Numbered from the stretch's first letter, positions 9,006 to 19,377 are shown. The stretch is 64,000 nucleotides of DNA from Sphingobacterium spiritivorum (GCF_016724845.1 NZ_CP068082.1:1116001-1180000), one strand, 5' to 3'. The notes: generated from the sequence alone by a model not told the origin. Program-made: numbers and translations.

Positions 9006-10379
9006 CTACAAAGCCATTACAGCTTCTTTGAATTTGTCTCCGCGCTCTTCGTAATTTTTGAACCAGTCAAAACTTGCACAAGCTGGCGATAACAATACGG
9101 TATCTCCTTTTTGCGCTATATGTGAAGCAATCTCAACAGCATCTTTCATAGAAGAACTGTTGACGATTACATCTGTATCTTCTTCGAATGATTCGTGAAT
9201 ACGTGTATTATCTTTACCTATACAGATGATAGCACGAACTTTAGAGCGTACCAGATCACGAAGCATTTCGTAATCATTTCCTTTGTCCACTCCCCCCATG
9301 ATCAAAACGATCTGTGGTGAAAAGCTCTCTAATGCATACCAAACAGAATTGACATTGGTCGCTTTGGAGTCATTGATATAATTCACGCCTCCGATACAAG
9401 CCACATGTTCCAACCTATGCGGGATATTGACGTATGAACTCATGCTTTCCTGCATAGAACGGTTACGTAATTCCTGAACTTTCGCTACTAATCCTGCCGC
9501 CATGTTGTTGTACACATTGTGCTTGCCCTGTAATGACAAATCTTCCGTATTCATAATAAATTGCTCTCCTTTAGGGGTGTTGATTATAATATTCTTCTCT
9601 TGATCTAAATATGCGCCGGGATTGATCACCTGTTCCTGTGTCATAGGCCAGATCGTTGCCTCAGTGTGGTGTCGCTCCAGCCCTTTTACTGTCTCTTCAT
9701 CATCCAGACAATAGATGAAATAATCATTTGCTGTCTGGTTACGGATCATCCTGAATTTGGAATCCACGTAGTTTTCCATTTTATGGTCGTACCGGTCTAA
9801 ATGATCTGGTGTGATATTAAGGATCACGGCTACATCCGCACGGAACTGATACATATCATCCAGCATAAAACTGGAAATTTCTAATACATAAACATCAAAT
9901 TGCTCCTGTGCAACCTGAAGTGCAAAACTCCGACCTATATTACCAGCCAGACCTACATTCACACCTGCTTTCTGCAGTATATAGTAGGTCAACATGGTAG
10001 TTGTCGACTTACCGTTTGAACCCGTGATACAATAGAGTCGTGCATCTGTATATTGTGCTGCAAACTCTATCTCTCCGATAACCGGAATTCCCTTTTGTTT
10101 TAATGCAACCACCAATGGTGCTGTCTCCGGAATACCCGGACTCTTGACAACAAGGTCTGCATCCAGAATAAGTTCTTCAGAATGATGGCCTGACTCATAA
10201 GCAATACCGGCATCCTCCAACTGCTGCTGATATTTTTCGGCAATGACTCCTTTATCGGAGACCAGCACCTCAAATCCTTTTTGTAGTGCCAGTATCGCTG
10301 CTCCGACTCCGCTTTCGCCAGCACCGAGAACAATCAGCTTGCCACTTTGAGGATAATATGTCTGCGCTATATTTGCCAT
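9006..10379 (-). CDS. murD: UDP-N-acetylmuramoylalanine--D-glutamate ligase
   Basis: Cytoplasmic ATP-dependent ligase adding D-Glu to UDP-MurNAc-L-Ala. The N-terminal VLGAGESGVGAAI fits the UDP-binding domain, the P-loop GSNGKSTTT is at about 120-128, and the C-terminal domain includes YINDSKATNVNSVWYAL and LLSPACASFDWFKNYEERG, both MurD-specific. At 457 aa it is the family's usual length. It is 3 bp after mraY and 39 bp before ftsW in the operon. Confidence 0.97.
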   Translation of the reverse strand: MANIAQTYYPQSGKLIVLGAGESGVGAAILALQKGFEVLVSDKGVIAEKYQQQLEDAGIAYESGHHSEELILDADLVVKSPGIPETAPLVVALKQKGIPVIGEIEFAAQYTDARLYCITGSNGKSTTTMLTYYILQKAGVNVGLAGNIGRSFALQVAQEQFDVYVLEISSFMLDDMYQFRADVAVILNITPDHLDRYDHKMENYVDSKFRMIRNQTANDYFIYCLDDEETVKGLERHHTEATIWPMTQEQVINPGAYLDQEKNIIINTPKGEQFIMNTEDLSLQGKHNVYNNMAAGLVAKVQELRNRSMQESMSSYVNIPHRLEHVACIGGVNYINDSKATNVNSVWYALESFSPQIVLIMGGVDKGNDYEMLRDLVRSKVRAIICIGKDNTRIHESFEEDTDVIVNSSSMKDAVEIASHIAQKGDTVLLSPACASFDWFKNYEERGDKFKEAVMAL

Positions 10380-10382
10380 TTT

Positions 10383-11627
10383 TTATCTCACTTTTAAAGT
10401 AACGATTGTCAATATTGCTAATAGAACTCCTACAATTACAAAGCGTGTCACGATCTTAGCTTCGTGATACCCTTTCTTCTGATAATGGTGATGCAAAGGA
10501 GACATCAGAAAAATTCTGCGCCCCTCTCCATATTTCTTCTTTGTATATTTAAAATATCCCACCTGCATCATTACAGATAGATTTTCTATCAGAAATACCC
10601 CACACAGTACGGGTATCAATAATTCTTTTCGGATCAGAATGGCAAAAGCAGCAATGATCCCTCCGATCGCCAGACTTCCCGTATCTCCCATAAATACCTG
10701 AGCCGGATAAGCATTGTACCACAAAAATCCTGTACAGGCCCCGATAAATGCTCCTGCGAAAATCACGAGTTCTCCCGAATTGGGTATATACATGATATTC
10801 AGATAGTCCGAGAAGATCACGTTACCGGATACATATGCCAGTATGGCCAGTGTGATTCCTATTATAGTAGATGTACCTGCTGCCAGACCATCTATCCCAT
10901 CTGTAATATTAGCTCCATTGGAAACAGCGGTCACAATCACGACTACCATAACCAGAAAAACCATAAAGGTGATCATGTCTCCCCTGAGGCCAAACATGGT
11001 CAGTACCTTTGCGTAGTCAAATTCATTGTTCTTATAAAACGGGATGTTTGTCTTGCTGGACTTCACATTCTCCGTGTAATATTTCTCACCGGTCTGACTG
11101 TTGATTGACACTTCTACCGGTTTGAGTGAGCCGGGATGAGCTACCTGCTGACGAACAACTATTTCCGGATGAAAATACATCGTCACTGCAATGAATACAC
11201 CTAGTCCTACCTGACCGATTACTTTGAACTTTCCTTGTAAACCTTCTTTATTCTTCTTAAAAACCTTAATATAATCATCCAGAAAACCGATCGCTCCCAT
11301 CCATAATGTAGTCACGATCATAAGGATGATATAGATGTTATCTATCTTCGCAAACAATAGCGTAGGCACCAGTATACCTGCAATGATAATCAGACCTCCC
11401 ATCGTTGGCGTACCTTGCTTCTTCTTCTCTCCTTCCAATCCCAAATCGCGAATAGTCTCACCAACCTGCTTATTATGCAGTATGCGAATCAATCTGCTAC
11501 CATATACGGTGGTGATTATCAATGAAAGAATAACCGCCATTGCTGTACGGAAGGAGATGTACTGAAACAACCCCGCTCCCGGAATGTGGATATGTTCATT
11601 TAACCATGTAAATAAGTAGTATAACAT
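10383..11627 (-). CDS. mraY: Phospho-N-acetylmuramoyl-pentapeptide transferase
   Basis: Integral membrane transferase making lipid I from UDP-MurNAc-pentapeptide and undecaprenyl phosphate. Visible landmarks are [13 protein letters not shown], the aspartate motif [34 protein letters not shown] and the C-terminal [15 protein letters not shown]. About ten membrane segments are apparent. At 414 aa it is longer than the roughly 360 aa of model proteins because of an insertion (about residues 155-200), which is common in Bacteroidota. It lies between murE and murD with short gaps. Confidence 0.97.
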   Translation of the reverse strand: MLYYLFTWLNEHIHIPGAGLFQYISFRTAMAVILSLIITTVYGSRLIRILHNKQVGETIRDLGLEGEKKKQGTPTMGGLIIIAGILVPTLLFAKIDNIYIILMIVTTLWMGAIGFLDDYIKVFKKNKEGLQGKFKVIGQVGLGVFIAVTMYFHPEIVVRQQVAHPGSLKPVEVSINSQTGEKYYTENVKSSKTNIPFYKNNEFDYAKVLTMFGLRGDMITFMVFLVMVVVIVTAVSNGANITDGIDGLAAGTSTIIGITLAILAYVSGNVIFSDYLNIMYIPNSGELVIFAGAFIGACTGFLWYNAYPAQVFMGDTGSLAIGGIIAAFAILIRKELLIPVLCGVFLIENLSVMMQVGYFKYTKKKYGEGRRIFLMSPLHHHYQKKGYHEAKIVTRFVIVGVLLAILTIVTLKVR

Positions 11628-11638
11628 CTCTTCTGGTA

Positions 11639-13093
11639 TTATTCATTAAACGTTTTTTCCAATTCTTCACGGTCATCAAAATGATGTTTCACACCATTGA
11701 TGTCCTGATATTTTTCATGCCCTTTACCTGCGACAAGAACAATATCGCCCGGCTGAGCAAGATGACATGCCGCACGAATAGCTTCTTTACGATCTGTGAT
11801 CGAGAATACATTTTTCTTTCTGTCAGCAGGAATACCCGGCTCCATATCTTTGATAATCTGTACCGGATCTTCGGTGCGCGGATTATCTGAAGTTATAATC
11901 ACTTTATCACTCATTTTCGCTGCTACTTCCGCCATTTCCGGGCGTTTGGTTTTATCCCGATCGCCTCCGCAGCCCAGCACTGTGATAATCTGCTGTTCTT
12001 TTTTGCGTAGATTGTTAATGGTGCTCAACACATTTGCAACAGCATCCGGTGTATGAGCATAGTCCACAATACCAATCACTCCGTTTTTGGATGTGATTGC
12101 TTCAAAGCGTCCTTCCGCACCTGTGATCTGGCTAAGGGCCGTCAGAACTTTTACAGTCTCCTGCTCCAGTAAGATTGCAGCTCCATATACCGCCAGTATA
12201 TTATAAGCATTGAACTCGCCAACCAGCTTAACCCATACTTCATGGCCTTCAATATTGAGAAGCATACCATCAAAATGGCTTTCAATGATTTTGGCTTTAA
12301 AATCAGCCACACCTTTTAGCCCGTATGTTTTCTTATGTGCAAACGTATTCTGTAACATGACAGAACCATTCTTTTCATCTCCATTGGTCAATGCAAACGC
12401 AAAGCGATCCAGATCATCGAAAAATTTCTTTTTCGCTTTTATGTAATTATCAAATGTCTTGTGAAAATCCAGATGATCGTGTGTGATATTGCTGAAAATA
12501 CCTCCGGCAAACCGAAGTCCTGCAATACGCTGCTGTACGACTGCATGTGAGCTGACTTCCATAAAACAGTAGTCACAGCCTTCATCTACCATATCCCGCA
12601 GCAATGCATTTAATGCTACCGGATCCGGAGTCGTATGTGTGGCAGGTATAATCCGCTCTCCAATCTGATTCTGAACGGTAGAAAGCAAACCTACATGATA
12701 TCCAAGAGCTGTAAACAGATTGAATAGCAATGTTGCAATCGTGGTCTTACCATTTGTACCTGTCACCCCGACAAGCTTCAATTCGCGGGAAGGATTTCCA
12801 TAGAAATTACCGGCAGCAATACCCAATGCATAGGCGGTATCGGCAACCATCATATAAGTAACATCTTCGTGCTTTTTCTCCGGCATCTCTTCAACCATGA
12901 TCAGCGTACATCCTTGCTCAATGGCCTTTTCTACAAACAGATGTCCGTCTGTATGTACGCCACGCACAGCAACAAAAAGACTACCTTCATTTGCCTTGCG
13001 GGAATCAAAACATAATGAAGTCACCTCAACATCCAGCTGACCCACCACTTCCTGTACCGGAATAGCATGCAATATGTCTTTTAGTTTTATCAT
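11639..13093 (-). CDS. murE: UDP-MurNAc-L-Ala-D-Glu:meso-diaminopimelate ligase
   Basis: Cytoplasmic Mur ligase adding the third stem-peptide residue. The P-loop TGTNGKTT is at about 111-118, the carbamylated-lysine region around FMEVSSHAV follows, and the diagnostic DNPR motif (403-406) indicates meso-diaminopimelate rather than lysine as substrate. The C-terminal [12 protein letters not shown] is typical. At 484 aa it is of normal length. It is 8 bp after the ftsI gene and 12 bp before mraY. Substrate choice follows from established knowledge of the DNPR motif. Confidence 0.97.
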   Translation of the reverse strand: MIKLKDILHAIPVQEVVGQLDVEVTSLCFDSRKANEGSLFVAVRGVHTDGHLFVEKAIEQGCTLIMVEEMPEKKHEDVTYMMVADTAYALGIAAGNFYGNPSRELKLVGVTGTNGKTTIATLLFNLFTALGYHVGLLSTVQNQIGERIIPATHTTPDPVALNALLRDMVDEGCDYCFMEVSSHAVVQQRIAGLRFAGGIFSNITHDHLDFHKTFDNYIKAKKKFFDDLDRFAFALTNGDEKNGSVMLQNTFAHKKTYGLKGVADFKAKIIESHFDGMLLNIEGHEVWVKLVGEFNAYNILAVYGAAILLEQETVKVLTALSQITGAEGRFEAITSKNGVIGIVDYAHTPDAVANVLSTINNLRKKEQQIITVLGCGGDRDKTKRPEMAEVAAKMSDKVIITSDNPRTEDPVQIIKDMEPGIPADRKKNVFSITDRKEAIRAACHLAQPGDIVLVAGKGHEKYQDINGVKHHFDDREELEKTFNE

Positions 13094-13100
13094 TATCTTT

Positions 13101-15227
13101 TTAATTCAATACGATTGCTACCTGTGTTCCAAACTTCAACTTTGAACCGGGAATAAGCGATTGTTCAATAACTTTTCCTTTTCCCGATACATATGTTTTA
13201 AATCCTGCATTCTCCATGGTATACATGGCATCAATCAGTCCCATTCCTTTTACATCCGGCACTATGCCTTCTTTGACTCTGACATCTACAAAAGGGACTC
13301 CGCGACTTGAAGTATCAACGACACCTTGTGCTACGGCATTCCAGTCGAAAGAGCGTATACCTAAAGCTTCATAGACTTTCATCGATGCTTCCCTTGATCC
13401 TTTTAATGTCAACGGCGTCTTACCTCCGGCCGGATTTACCTTGCGGGAGCTAAATGTTCCGTGCATAGACAAATCATTGGCAAAGACCATATCCGCAAGT
13501 TCCTTAAATACCGGACCTGCAGTAGACGCTCCGTAATATCCCTTTCTGGGGTTACGTATCACGACAATCATCGAGTACTTCGGATTTTCAGCAGGAAAAT
13601 ATCCGGCAAACGAAGATTGATATTTCCGTTGTCTGTATCCGCGCGCTCCATCAGCGATCTGTGCTGTACCTGTTTTACCAGCGGAGGTATACAGCGGATT
13701 GCGAAGAGTTTTACCTGTCCCCTCTATCATTGTGCCTTCCATCATTCCCCTTATTTCGGAGAGTGCATGTTCTGAAGCAATTTTATCCTTGATAACACGT
13801 GCCTGAAAATGTTCGACAGTATTCCCAAGATGCCTGATTTCTTTTACGAATACAGGCGCTATCATTTTTCCGTCATTTGCTACTGCATTATACAGTGTCA
13901 ATGTCTGAAGCGGAGTCATGAGCAATTCATAGCCATAAGCCATCTGTACTAAAGAGAGCTTACTCCAGGACTTTGCCTTAGGCGTTTTAATCTTAGGTTC
14001 TCCTTCGCCCGGAATCTGCAATTGCAGCGCCTTACCTAATCCCATGCTGTACAGCTTGTCTGTAAACTTTGAGGGATCATCTTTATAATGTGTGTTAACC
14101 AACTTGGTAATCGCCACATTTGAAGACTGCTCGAAAGCATATTTGGCAGACATAATAGATTTCCGTGGTGCATGCGAATCTTTTATCGTATGTCCCGGCA
14201 CCTTATAGGTTCCATTGCCGACATCAACTGTTGTCGAAGAATCTATTTTTCCGTCATCGATCAACGCCAGATACGACGCCAGTTTGAATGTTGATCCCGG
14301 TTCGGCCGATAGCGCAATCGCGTAGTTGAATTTCTCCCTGAACACACCTTCTTCATCACGTGTGAAATTAGCCACAGCCCTTACCTCTCCTGTCTTCACC
14401 TCCATCAGAATCACACAACCGTTATCTGCGTCTACAATCTGCAATTGTTTCTCCAGCGCCCGTTGTGCCATATCCTGCATATTGACGTCTATCGTCGAAA
14501 TAATATCGGAACCGTCTACAGGAGCCACCTCCATATTACGGTTGATCGGCACCCATACACCACCGGCAATACGCTGCACTAATCTTTTACCACTCTTACC
14601 GTCGATGTAGTGTCCATATGCACCTTCCAGACCTACTCGTACCGTGTCAATTCCCTTTGTATTTTTATACCCGATGGTACGTGCTGCCAGATTGGTAAAA
14701 GGAAGAATTCTTTTATTATGCCGCTCCACAATCAGGCCACCGGAATATTTATCTTTATCGACCTTAAAGGATTTGAACAACGGAAAATCCTTTACTTTTT
14801 TCAGATCCTGATGCGTTACTTCACGCATGATCATCACATACCGCTGTTTTTTACTTCTCGCCTGCTTAAGCAATCCCAAATACTGTCTTGCAGATCTGTC
14901 TTTGAAAAAACCAGCCAGCTTATACGCCAGAGAGTCTACTTTAGAATTAAAAATATCTTCTTCCTCTTCCGGAATAGCCATTGCATCAAAACGCAAATCA
15001 TACTCAGGAATGGAAGTTGCCAGAATACTACCATCATTTGAATAAATATTCCCTCTCGCAGCCTCTACCTCTCGCTCCTGTATTGTCAGACTATCTGAAA
15101 TTTCTCTCCACTTACCCCCGTCTACATATTGAAGATGTACCAGTTTTGCAAAAACAACCAGCGCCCCCAATACCATCAGGCCGAATGCGAGATACACTCT
15201 TAGAAGTATGGATTTTCTAATATTCAT
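13101..15227 (-). CDS. ftsI: Septal transpeptidase FtsI / penicillin-binding protein with PASTA domain
   Basis: Class B penicillin-binding protein cross-linking septal peptidoglycan in the periplasm. There is an N-terminal transmembrane anchor (about residues 9-28) and a dimerisation domain. The transpeptidase domain has SxxK motif STFK (312-315), SxN motif SSN (368-370) and KTGT (518-521). The C-terminal 60 residues form one PASTA domain (VPDVKGMGLIDAMYTMENAG). The PASTA tail resembles Gram-positive and sporulation PBPs but is common in Bacteroidota. It lies directly between ftsL-like and murE. At 708 aa it is complete. Confidence 0.96.
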   Translation of the reverse strand: MNIRKSILLRVYLAFGLMVLGALVVFAKLVHLQYVDGGKWREISDSLTIQEREVEAARGNIYSNDGSILATSIPEYDLRFDAMAIPEEEEDIFNSKVDSLAYKLAGFFKDRSARQYLGLLKQARSKKQRYVMIMREVTHQDLKKVKDFPLFKSFKVDKDKYSGGLIVERHNKRILPFTNLAARTIGYKNTKGIDTVRVGLEGAYGHYIDGKSGKRLVQRIAGGVWVPINRNMEVAPVDGSDIISTIDVNMQDMAQRALEKQLQIVDADNGCVILMEVKTGEVRAVANFTRDEEGVFREKFNYAIALSAEPGSTFKLASYLALIDDGKIDSSTTVDVGNGTYKVPGHTIKDSHAPRKSIMSAKYAFEQSSNVAITKLVNTHYKDDPSKFTDKLYSMGLGKALQLQIPGEGEPKIKTPKAKSWSKLSLVQMAYGYELLMTPLQTLTLYNAVANDGKMIAPVFVKEIRHLGNTVEHFQARVIKDKIASEHALSEIRGMMEGTMIEGTGKTLRNPLYTSAGKTGTAQIADGARGYRQRKYQSSFAGYFPAENPKYSMIVVIRNPRKGYYGASTAGPVFKELADMVFANDLSMHGTFSSRKVNPAGGKTPLTLKGSREASMKVYEALGIRSFDWNAVAQGVVDTSSRGVPFVDVRVKEGIVPDVKGMGLIDAMYTMENAGFKTYVSGKGKVIEQSLIPGSKLKFGTQVAIVLN

Positions 15228-15243
15228 GCCCGGTTACTTTATT

Positions 15244-15654
15244 TTATTTTTTTTCTTCTTTTACAACTTCAATTTTAATTGGCGGCTCCTTTCGCTCTTT
15301 TAGTCCCAATGTATCTGCCCGTTTTGCTATTTCAGACTGAGTGGTTCTCTTCATCAACTCTGCAGAGAGCGATTTATAATCCCAACTCAACTCTTTAACT
15401 TCCTTGCTCAACCGGTCTATCTGCCGAACTGTCCGCTCTGCCAAGTGCCGGTTAGAAATATATAAAAGCGCCAAAAGAGCGATAAAAGCTACAAAAGGAA
15501 GATTCTTTACAACGGAATAGGTCGTTATCTTTTGCGGAGAAAAGACCGATTTAATAAAATGCTTGGTCTCTTCCGCTTTTTCCTCTACCGTATCCTGAAG
15601 TTCTTCCTGAACTTCTTCACTTAACTCTTTTTGCTTTATTGTATTTCTCTTCAT
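15244..15654 (-). CDS. ftsL: FtsL-like cell division protein
   Basis: A 136-residue bitopic protein. It has an acidic/basic cytoplasmic N-terminus of about 48 residues, a transmembrane helix around NLPFVAFIALLALLYIS (about 49-65), then a predicted coiled coil (RTVRQIDRLSKEVKELSWDY) and a short basic tail. FtsL-family proteins link FtsQ and FtsB to FtsWI activation. Primary sequence is poorly conserved; position between rsmH and ftsI and the topology are the main evidence. It corresponds to the FtsL-like DUF family annotated at this place in Bacteroidota dcw clusters. Confidence 0.85.
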   Translation of the reverse strand: MKRNTIKQKELSEEVQEELQDTVEEKAEETKHFIKSVFSPQKITTYSVVKNLPFVAFIALLALLYISNRHLAERTVRQIDRLSKEVKELSWDYKSLSAELMKRTTQSEIAKRADTLGLKERKEPPIKIEVVKEEKK

Positions 15655-15671
15655 GCCGATCTCCCACGAAC

Positions 15672-16583
15672 TTATAGCTCCTTTTTCTCGGCAACCCGCA
15701 GTTTTGCACTACGAGACCTGTTATTTGTACTCAATTCTTCTTCAGATGCTGTAATCGCCTTACGCGTAATCACCTGAAAAGGCTTTATTTCATTTCCAAA
15801 AAAATCCTTCTCTACTTCTCCCTTAAACTTACCTTTAGCCATAAAATTCTTAACCAAACGGTCTTCAAGAGAATGGTAAGACATCACCACAAGCTTTCCC
15901 GAAGGCTTTAACGTGGAAACAGTCTGCAACAAAAATTCCTGCAAAGCTTCCAACTCTTTATTCACCTCTATCCGCAGCGCCTGAAACACCTGAGCATGGT
16001 ATTTATGTTCTTTACCTTTTGGAACTAACTTCCGGATTACCTCTTTAAGCCCTGCAACAGTCTCTATCGGAGCACTCAATCTCGCTGTCACCACCGTTTT
16101 TGCAAGTGATTTAGCATTCATGATTTCGCCATACATTCCGAATATGCGATGCAAATCCTCTTCAGCATAGGTATTAAGAACTTTTTTTGCGTCCAGGTCA
16201 GATACCTGATCCATACGCATATCCAGATCCGCATCAAAGCGAATGGAAAATCCTCTGTCGGCTGCATCAAACTGATGTGAGGAAACACCCAGATCTGCCA
16301 AAATGCCATCAACTTCTTTGACTCCGTTCAAGCGGAGATTATTTTTCAAAAACCTGAAGTTTTGATGAATTAATGTGAATCGTTCATCTGCAATGGTATT
16401 TTCCAAAGCGTCGGGATCCTGATCAAAAGCGAATAACCGCCCCTTAGGACCCAGATGTTTCAATATCTCACGGGAATGTCCCCCGCCACCAAACGTCACA
16501 TCGACATATACACCATCAGGCTTGATGGATAATGCATCAATGCATTCTTTCAGCATTACCGGAACATGGTAAACATTACTCAT
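15672..16583 (-). CDS. rsmH: 16S rRNA (cytosine(1402)-N(4))-methyltransferase
   Basis: SAM-dependent methyltransferase (formerly MraW) methylating N4 of C1402 in 16S rRNA. Visible are VYVDVTFGGGGHSREIL (SAM loop, about residues 25-41), ILADLGVSSHQFDAADRGFSIR (about 94-115), and ALRIEVNKEL and MSYHSLEDRLVKNF near the C-terminus. At 303 aa the length is standard. The start overlaps the mraZ end by 8 bp, suggesting coupled translation as in many dcw clusters. Confidence 0.97.
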   Translation of the reverse strand: MSNVYHVPVMLKECIDALSIKPDGVYVDVTFGGGGHSREILKHLGPKGRLFAFDQDPDALENTIADERFTLIHQNFRFLKNNLRLNGVKEVDGILADLGVSSHQFDAADRGFSIRFDADLDMRMDQVSDLDAKKVLNTYAEEDLHRIFGMYGEIMNAKSLAKTVVTARLSAPIETVAGLKEVIRKLVPKGKEHKYHAQVFQALRIEVNKELEALQEFLLQTVSTLKPSGKLVVMSYHSLEDRLVKNFMAKGKFKGEVEKDFFGNEIKPFQVITRKAITASEEELSTNNRSRSAKLRVAEKKEL

Positions 16584-17049
16584 TCATTAATCCTCCAAAA
16601 TCCATTCCGCCCATCACCTCTTCTGCCAACGCAGCAAAATCATCACCTAAACCATCATTCATCAATGCTTCGTACCCTTCTTTCGACCAAACCTCTATTT
16701 TGTTAAACTGACAGGCAAGCACGACTTCAGCGCCGATGTTTGCATATTCCAACAATCCTTTTGGTAGAAGTACACGACCAGAAGCATCCAGTGTCAACTC
16801 TGTAGCACCACGAGTAAAAGCACGGACAAACATCCTGCTCTTCTCGTTAAACTGATTCAATTTTGACAACTTAGCTGTGATAGTATTCCACTCTTCACGT
16901 GTATAGAAAACCAAATGTTTCTCAAATCCCCGGTTCACAACAAGCCCGTCACGCTCCACATGCGGCAACTGCCGCTTGAGCGCTGCCGGCAACACCATTC
17001 TTCCTTTGGTGTCAAGCTTGCATTCAAATTCTCCGATTAAATGATTCAT
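16576..17049 (-). CDS. mraZ: Transcriptional regulator MraZ
   Basis: DNA-binding regulator of the dcw operon, built from two tandem SpoVT/AbrB-like domains that assemble into a ring. The first has FECKLDTKGRMVLPAALKRQ (about residues 8-27) and the second ATELTLDASGRVLLPKGLL (about 82-100); each contains the DxxGR signature. At 157 aa it is typical. It is the first gene of the cluster, and tandem MraZ-type boxes lie 42-61 bp upstream of its start, so autoregulation is strongly suggested. In E. coli MraZ represses dcw; the sign of regulation here is unknown. Confidence 0.96.
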   Translation of the reverse strand: MNHLIGEFECKLDTKGRMVLPAALKRQLPHVERDGLVVNRGFEKHLVFYTREEWNTITAKLSKLNQFNEKSRMFVRAFTRGATELTLDASGRVLLPKGLLEYANIGAEVVLACQFNKIEVWSKEGYEALMNDGLGDDFAALAEEVMGGMDFGGLMNE

Positions 17050-17085
17050 TTAGCTAACTATCCTATTCTAATTTGATGTAAAAGT

Positions 17086-17112
17086 ATACACTTTCCCCCA
17101 CTTTCCCCCACA
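17086..17112 (-). promoter_or_regulatory. mraZ operator: Tandem MraZ boxes of the dcw operon
   Basis: On the minus strand the decamer TGGGGGAAAG occurs twice in perfect tandem and is followed by TG and TATAC. This matches both published MraZ site types: TGGGN repeats spaced by 5 nt (E. coli) and AAAGTG repeats with 10-bp period (Mycoplasma). The boxes sit 42-61 bp before the mraZ start codon. The pattern is seen directly; MraZ binding is inferred. Confidence 0.8.
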
Positions 17113-17221
17113 ATATACCACAAAAAAGTTTTCCACATCGAAAAATCGCTACAAAGCCAGTTAAAAAACACCACACTCAAAAACATAAAAACCTACAAAA
17201 TAGCTATTTATAGCAATTTTT

Positions 17222-17245
17222 TGAACCAAAATAAATTTTGGTTCA
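17222..17245. repeat. 24-bp perfect palindrome with 2-nt centre
   Basis: Arms TGAACCAAAAT and ATTTTGGTTCA are exact reverse complements around AA. There is no adjacent T-tract and no convergent gene end, so it is more likely an operator or cruciform site than a terminator. It lies midway between the two oppositely oriented MraZ box sets. Confidence 0.65.
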
Positions 17246-17338
17246 GCATTTAAAAAGAATCTTTATTTTTTGATATTATTTTACTTTTCAGCTTGAAAAA
17301 GAAGTAAAAAGGGACCGATTTTACTAAAAAACTAAAAG

Positions 17339-17358
17339 CAAGTGGGGCAAAGTGGAGC
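17339..17358 (+). promoter_or_regulatory. Second MraZ-type box pair, facing aspS
   Basis: CAAGTGGGGC followed immediately by AAAGTGGAGC gives TGGGG and TGGAG separated by 5 nt with a 10-bp period, the same architecture as the boxes beside mraZ but on the opposite strand. It is about 210 bp upstream of the aspS ATG and 290 bp from mraZ. It could be a distal operator or control a plus-strand promoter. Confidence 0.6.
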
Positions 17359-17538
17359 ATTTTTCAGGTATTCTGCACCAGCTTCTCTTTTCATTTGTTT
17401 TATGTAAAAAAACGCATCCTCTCCCGCCCTATCTTACACACAAATAACAAACCTGCGGTGCGTACTGCTATCCGGCATTTCTTTCGGAATTTTGATTTAA
17501 TATCCGGTCTAAGATTCGTTATTCTCCTTGGAAACAGA

Positions 17539-17546
17539 TATTTTTG
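17539..17546 (+). promoter_or_regulatory. aspS -7 promoter element candidate
   Basis: TATTTTTG matches the Bacteroidota -7 consensus TAnnTTTG, 22 bp before the aspS ATG. The -33 region about 20 bp upstream is weak (TTCG rather than TTTG), so confidence is moderate. Confidence 0.4.
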
Positions 17547-17568
17547 CAGGATAAATATTTTAGTCGAA

Positions 17569-19332
17569 ATGCACAGAACACATACCTGCGGAGAGCTTAG
17601 GATTTCAGATCTTGGCAAGTCCGTAACTTTAAGTGGTTGGGTACAAAAGTCACGCGATCTGGGAGGAATGACCTTTATCGATGTCCGTGACAGATATGGA
17701 ATTACACAGTTGACTTTTAACGCAGATGACAATGAGCAACTGCGGGCTTCTGCCCGGGAATTGGGGCGTGAATACGTTATAAAAGTAGAGGGACAGGTTA
17801 TTGAGCGGTCAAGTAAAAACTCAAAAATCCCTACCGGAGATATTGAGATCAAGGTTTCTTCTTTAGAAATATTGAACGCTTCCAAACTGCCTCCTTTTAC
17901 TATTGAGGATGAAACGGATGGCGGGGATGATCTGCGCATGAAATTCAGATATCTGGATCTGCGCCGTAATCCTGTAAGACAAAATCTTATTCTTCGCCAC
18001 AAACTGGCGCAGGAAATCCGCAGATATCTTGATGAGCAAAATTTTCTGGAGGTGGAAACACCTGTTCTGATTAAGTCAACTCCGGAAGGAGCCCGCGATT
18101 TCGTGGTTCCAAGCCGTATGAATGCAGGAGAATTCTATGCGTTGCCGCAATCTCCACAGACCTTCAAACAGTTATTGATGGTCTCCGGATTTGACCGTTA
18201 TTTTCAGATTGTCAAGTGTTTTCGTGATGAAGATCTACGTGCAGACAGACAACCGGAGTTTACGCAGATTGACTGTGAAATGTCATTTGTAGAACAGGAG
18301 GACATTCTAAATATGTTTGAAGGATTGGCTAAACACTTGTTCAAAACTGTAAAAGGATTTGAGCTGGGTTCAGTGCCCCGTATGACTTATGCCGATGCTA
18401 TGCGTCTTTATGGTTCTGACAAACCGGATACCCGTTTCGGAATGCAATTCGTTGAACTGAATGAGCTTACAAAAGGAAAAGGTTTCCCTGTATTTGATCA
18501 GGCTGAACTGGTTGTCGGCATTAATGCCAATGGTTGCGCAGGTTATACCCGCAAACAACTTGACGCATTGACTGATTATGTAAAACGTCCGCAGGTAGGA
18601 GCCACAGGTCTTGTATATGCCCGTTATAATGAAGACGGCACGATCAAATCGTCTGTAGATAAATTTTATACAGAGGAGCAGCTTAAAGAATGGGCTGCTG
18701 CATTTGACGGAAAGCCGGGAGATTTATTTTTGATAATGGCAGGTCCTACAGATAAAGTACGCAAACAACTGAATGAGCTGCGATTAGAAGTGGGTAATCA
18801 GCTCGGTCTCCGTGACAAAAATAAATTTGCACCTCTTTGGGTATTAGATTTCCCGTTACTGGAATGGGATGAAGAATCAGGCCGTTATCACGCTATGCAC
18901 CATCCGTTTACCTCTCCAAAACCGGAAGATATCCCATTACTGGACACTAATCCGGGAGAAGTAAGAGCAAATGCGTACGATTTTGTCCTTAATGGTAGCG
19001 AAATTGGTGGCGGCTCTATCCGTATTCATGACAAAGAATTGCAATCGCTTATGTTCAGACACCTTGGCTTTACTCCTGAGGATGCGCAGAAACAATTCGG
19101 TTTCTTAATGGAAGCATTTACCTACGGAGCTCCTCCGCATGGTGGATTAGCCTTTGGATTTGACCGTATGGTATCTGTGTTTGCAGGTCTGGATACCATC
19201 CGTGATGTCATTGCTTTCCCTAAGAACAATTCGGGAAGAGATGTGATGATCGACGCTCCTGCAACCATAGATCAGGCGCAGCTGGATGAGCTGAATCTGG
19301 CTCTGAACCTTAAATCTTCAGAGAAGAATTAA
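17569..19332 (+). CDS. aspS: Aspartate--tRNA ligase
   Basis: Class II aminoacyl-tRNA synthetase charging tRNA-Asp. The ATG at 17569 begins [16 protein letters not shown], the usual AspRS N-terminus, and gives 587 aa, the family norm. The longer frame from TTG 17395 adds 58 unrelated residues and is rejected. Domains in order are an OB-fold anticodon-binding domain (about 1-110), the catalytic core with motif 2 [20 protein letters not shown], the bacterial-type insertion (GAD) domain, and motif 3 [10 protein letters not shown]. Divergent from the dcw operon; transcription ends in the hairpin at 19378-19406. Confidence 0.97.
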   Translation: MHRTHTCGELRISDLGKSVTLSGWVQKSRDLGGMTFIDVRDRYGITQLTFNADDNEQLRASARELGREYVIKVEGQVIERSSKNSKIPTGDIEIKVSSLEILNASKLPPFTIEDETDGGDDLRMKFRYLDLRRNPVRQNLILRHKLAQEIRRYLDEQNFLEVETPVLIKSTPEGARDFVVPSRMNAGEFYALPQSPQTFKQLLMVSGFDRYFQIVKCFRDEDLRADRQPEFTQIDCEMSFVEQEDILNMFEGLAKHLFKTVKGFELGSVPRMTYADAMRLYGSDKPDTRFGMQFVELNELTKGKGFPVFDQAELVVGINANGCAGYTRKQLDALTDYVKRPQVGATGLVYARYNEDGTIKSSVDKFYTEEQLKEWAAAFDGKPGDLFLIMAGPTDKVRKQLNELRLEVGNQLGLRDKNKFAPLWVLDFPLLEWDEESGRYHAMHHPFTSPKPEDIPLLDTNPGEVRANAYDFVLNGSEIGGGSIRIHDKELQSLMFRHLGFTPEDAQKQFGFLMEAFTYGAPPHGGLAFGFDRMVSVFAGLDTIRDVIAFPKNNSGRDVMIDAPATIDQAQLDELNLALNLKSSEKN

Positions 19333-19377
19333 CATTAATCCACAAAATAGATCTCAACAATTAACGTTATATTTATA

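Larger units (their letters stand above)
17050..17568. other. mraZ-aspS divergent intergenic region
   Basis: A 519-bp AT-rich gap between the divergent dcw operon and aspS. It contains MraZ-type boxes on the minus strand (17086-17112), a 24-bp palindrome (17222-17245), a second MraZ-type box pair on the plus strand (17339-17358) and an aspS promoter candidate at 17539-17546. A plus-strand frame is open from a TTG at 17395 but does not resemble coding sequence before the aspS ATG. Confidence 0.7.

Noticed and set aside
14610-15041. 143-codon plus-strand frame
   Set aside because: Antisense shadow of ftsI, rich in Phe/Ile/Arg with no homology signal.
17395-17568. N-terminal extension of aspS from a TTG codon
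   Set aside because: The 58 extra residues do not resemble AspRS, and the ATG at 17569 gives the family's standard N-terminus and length.
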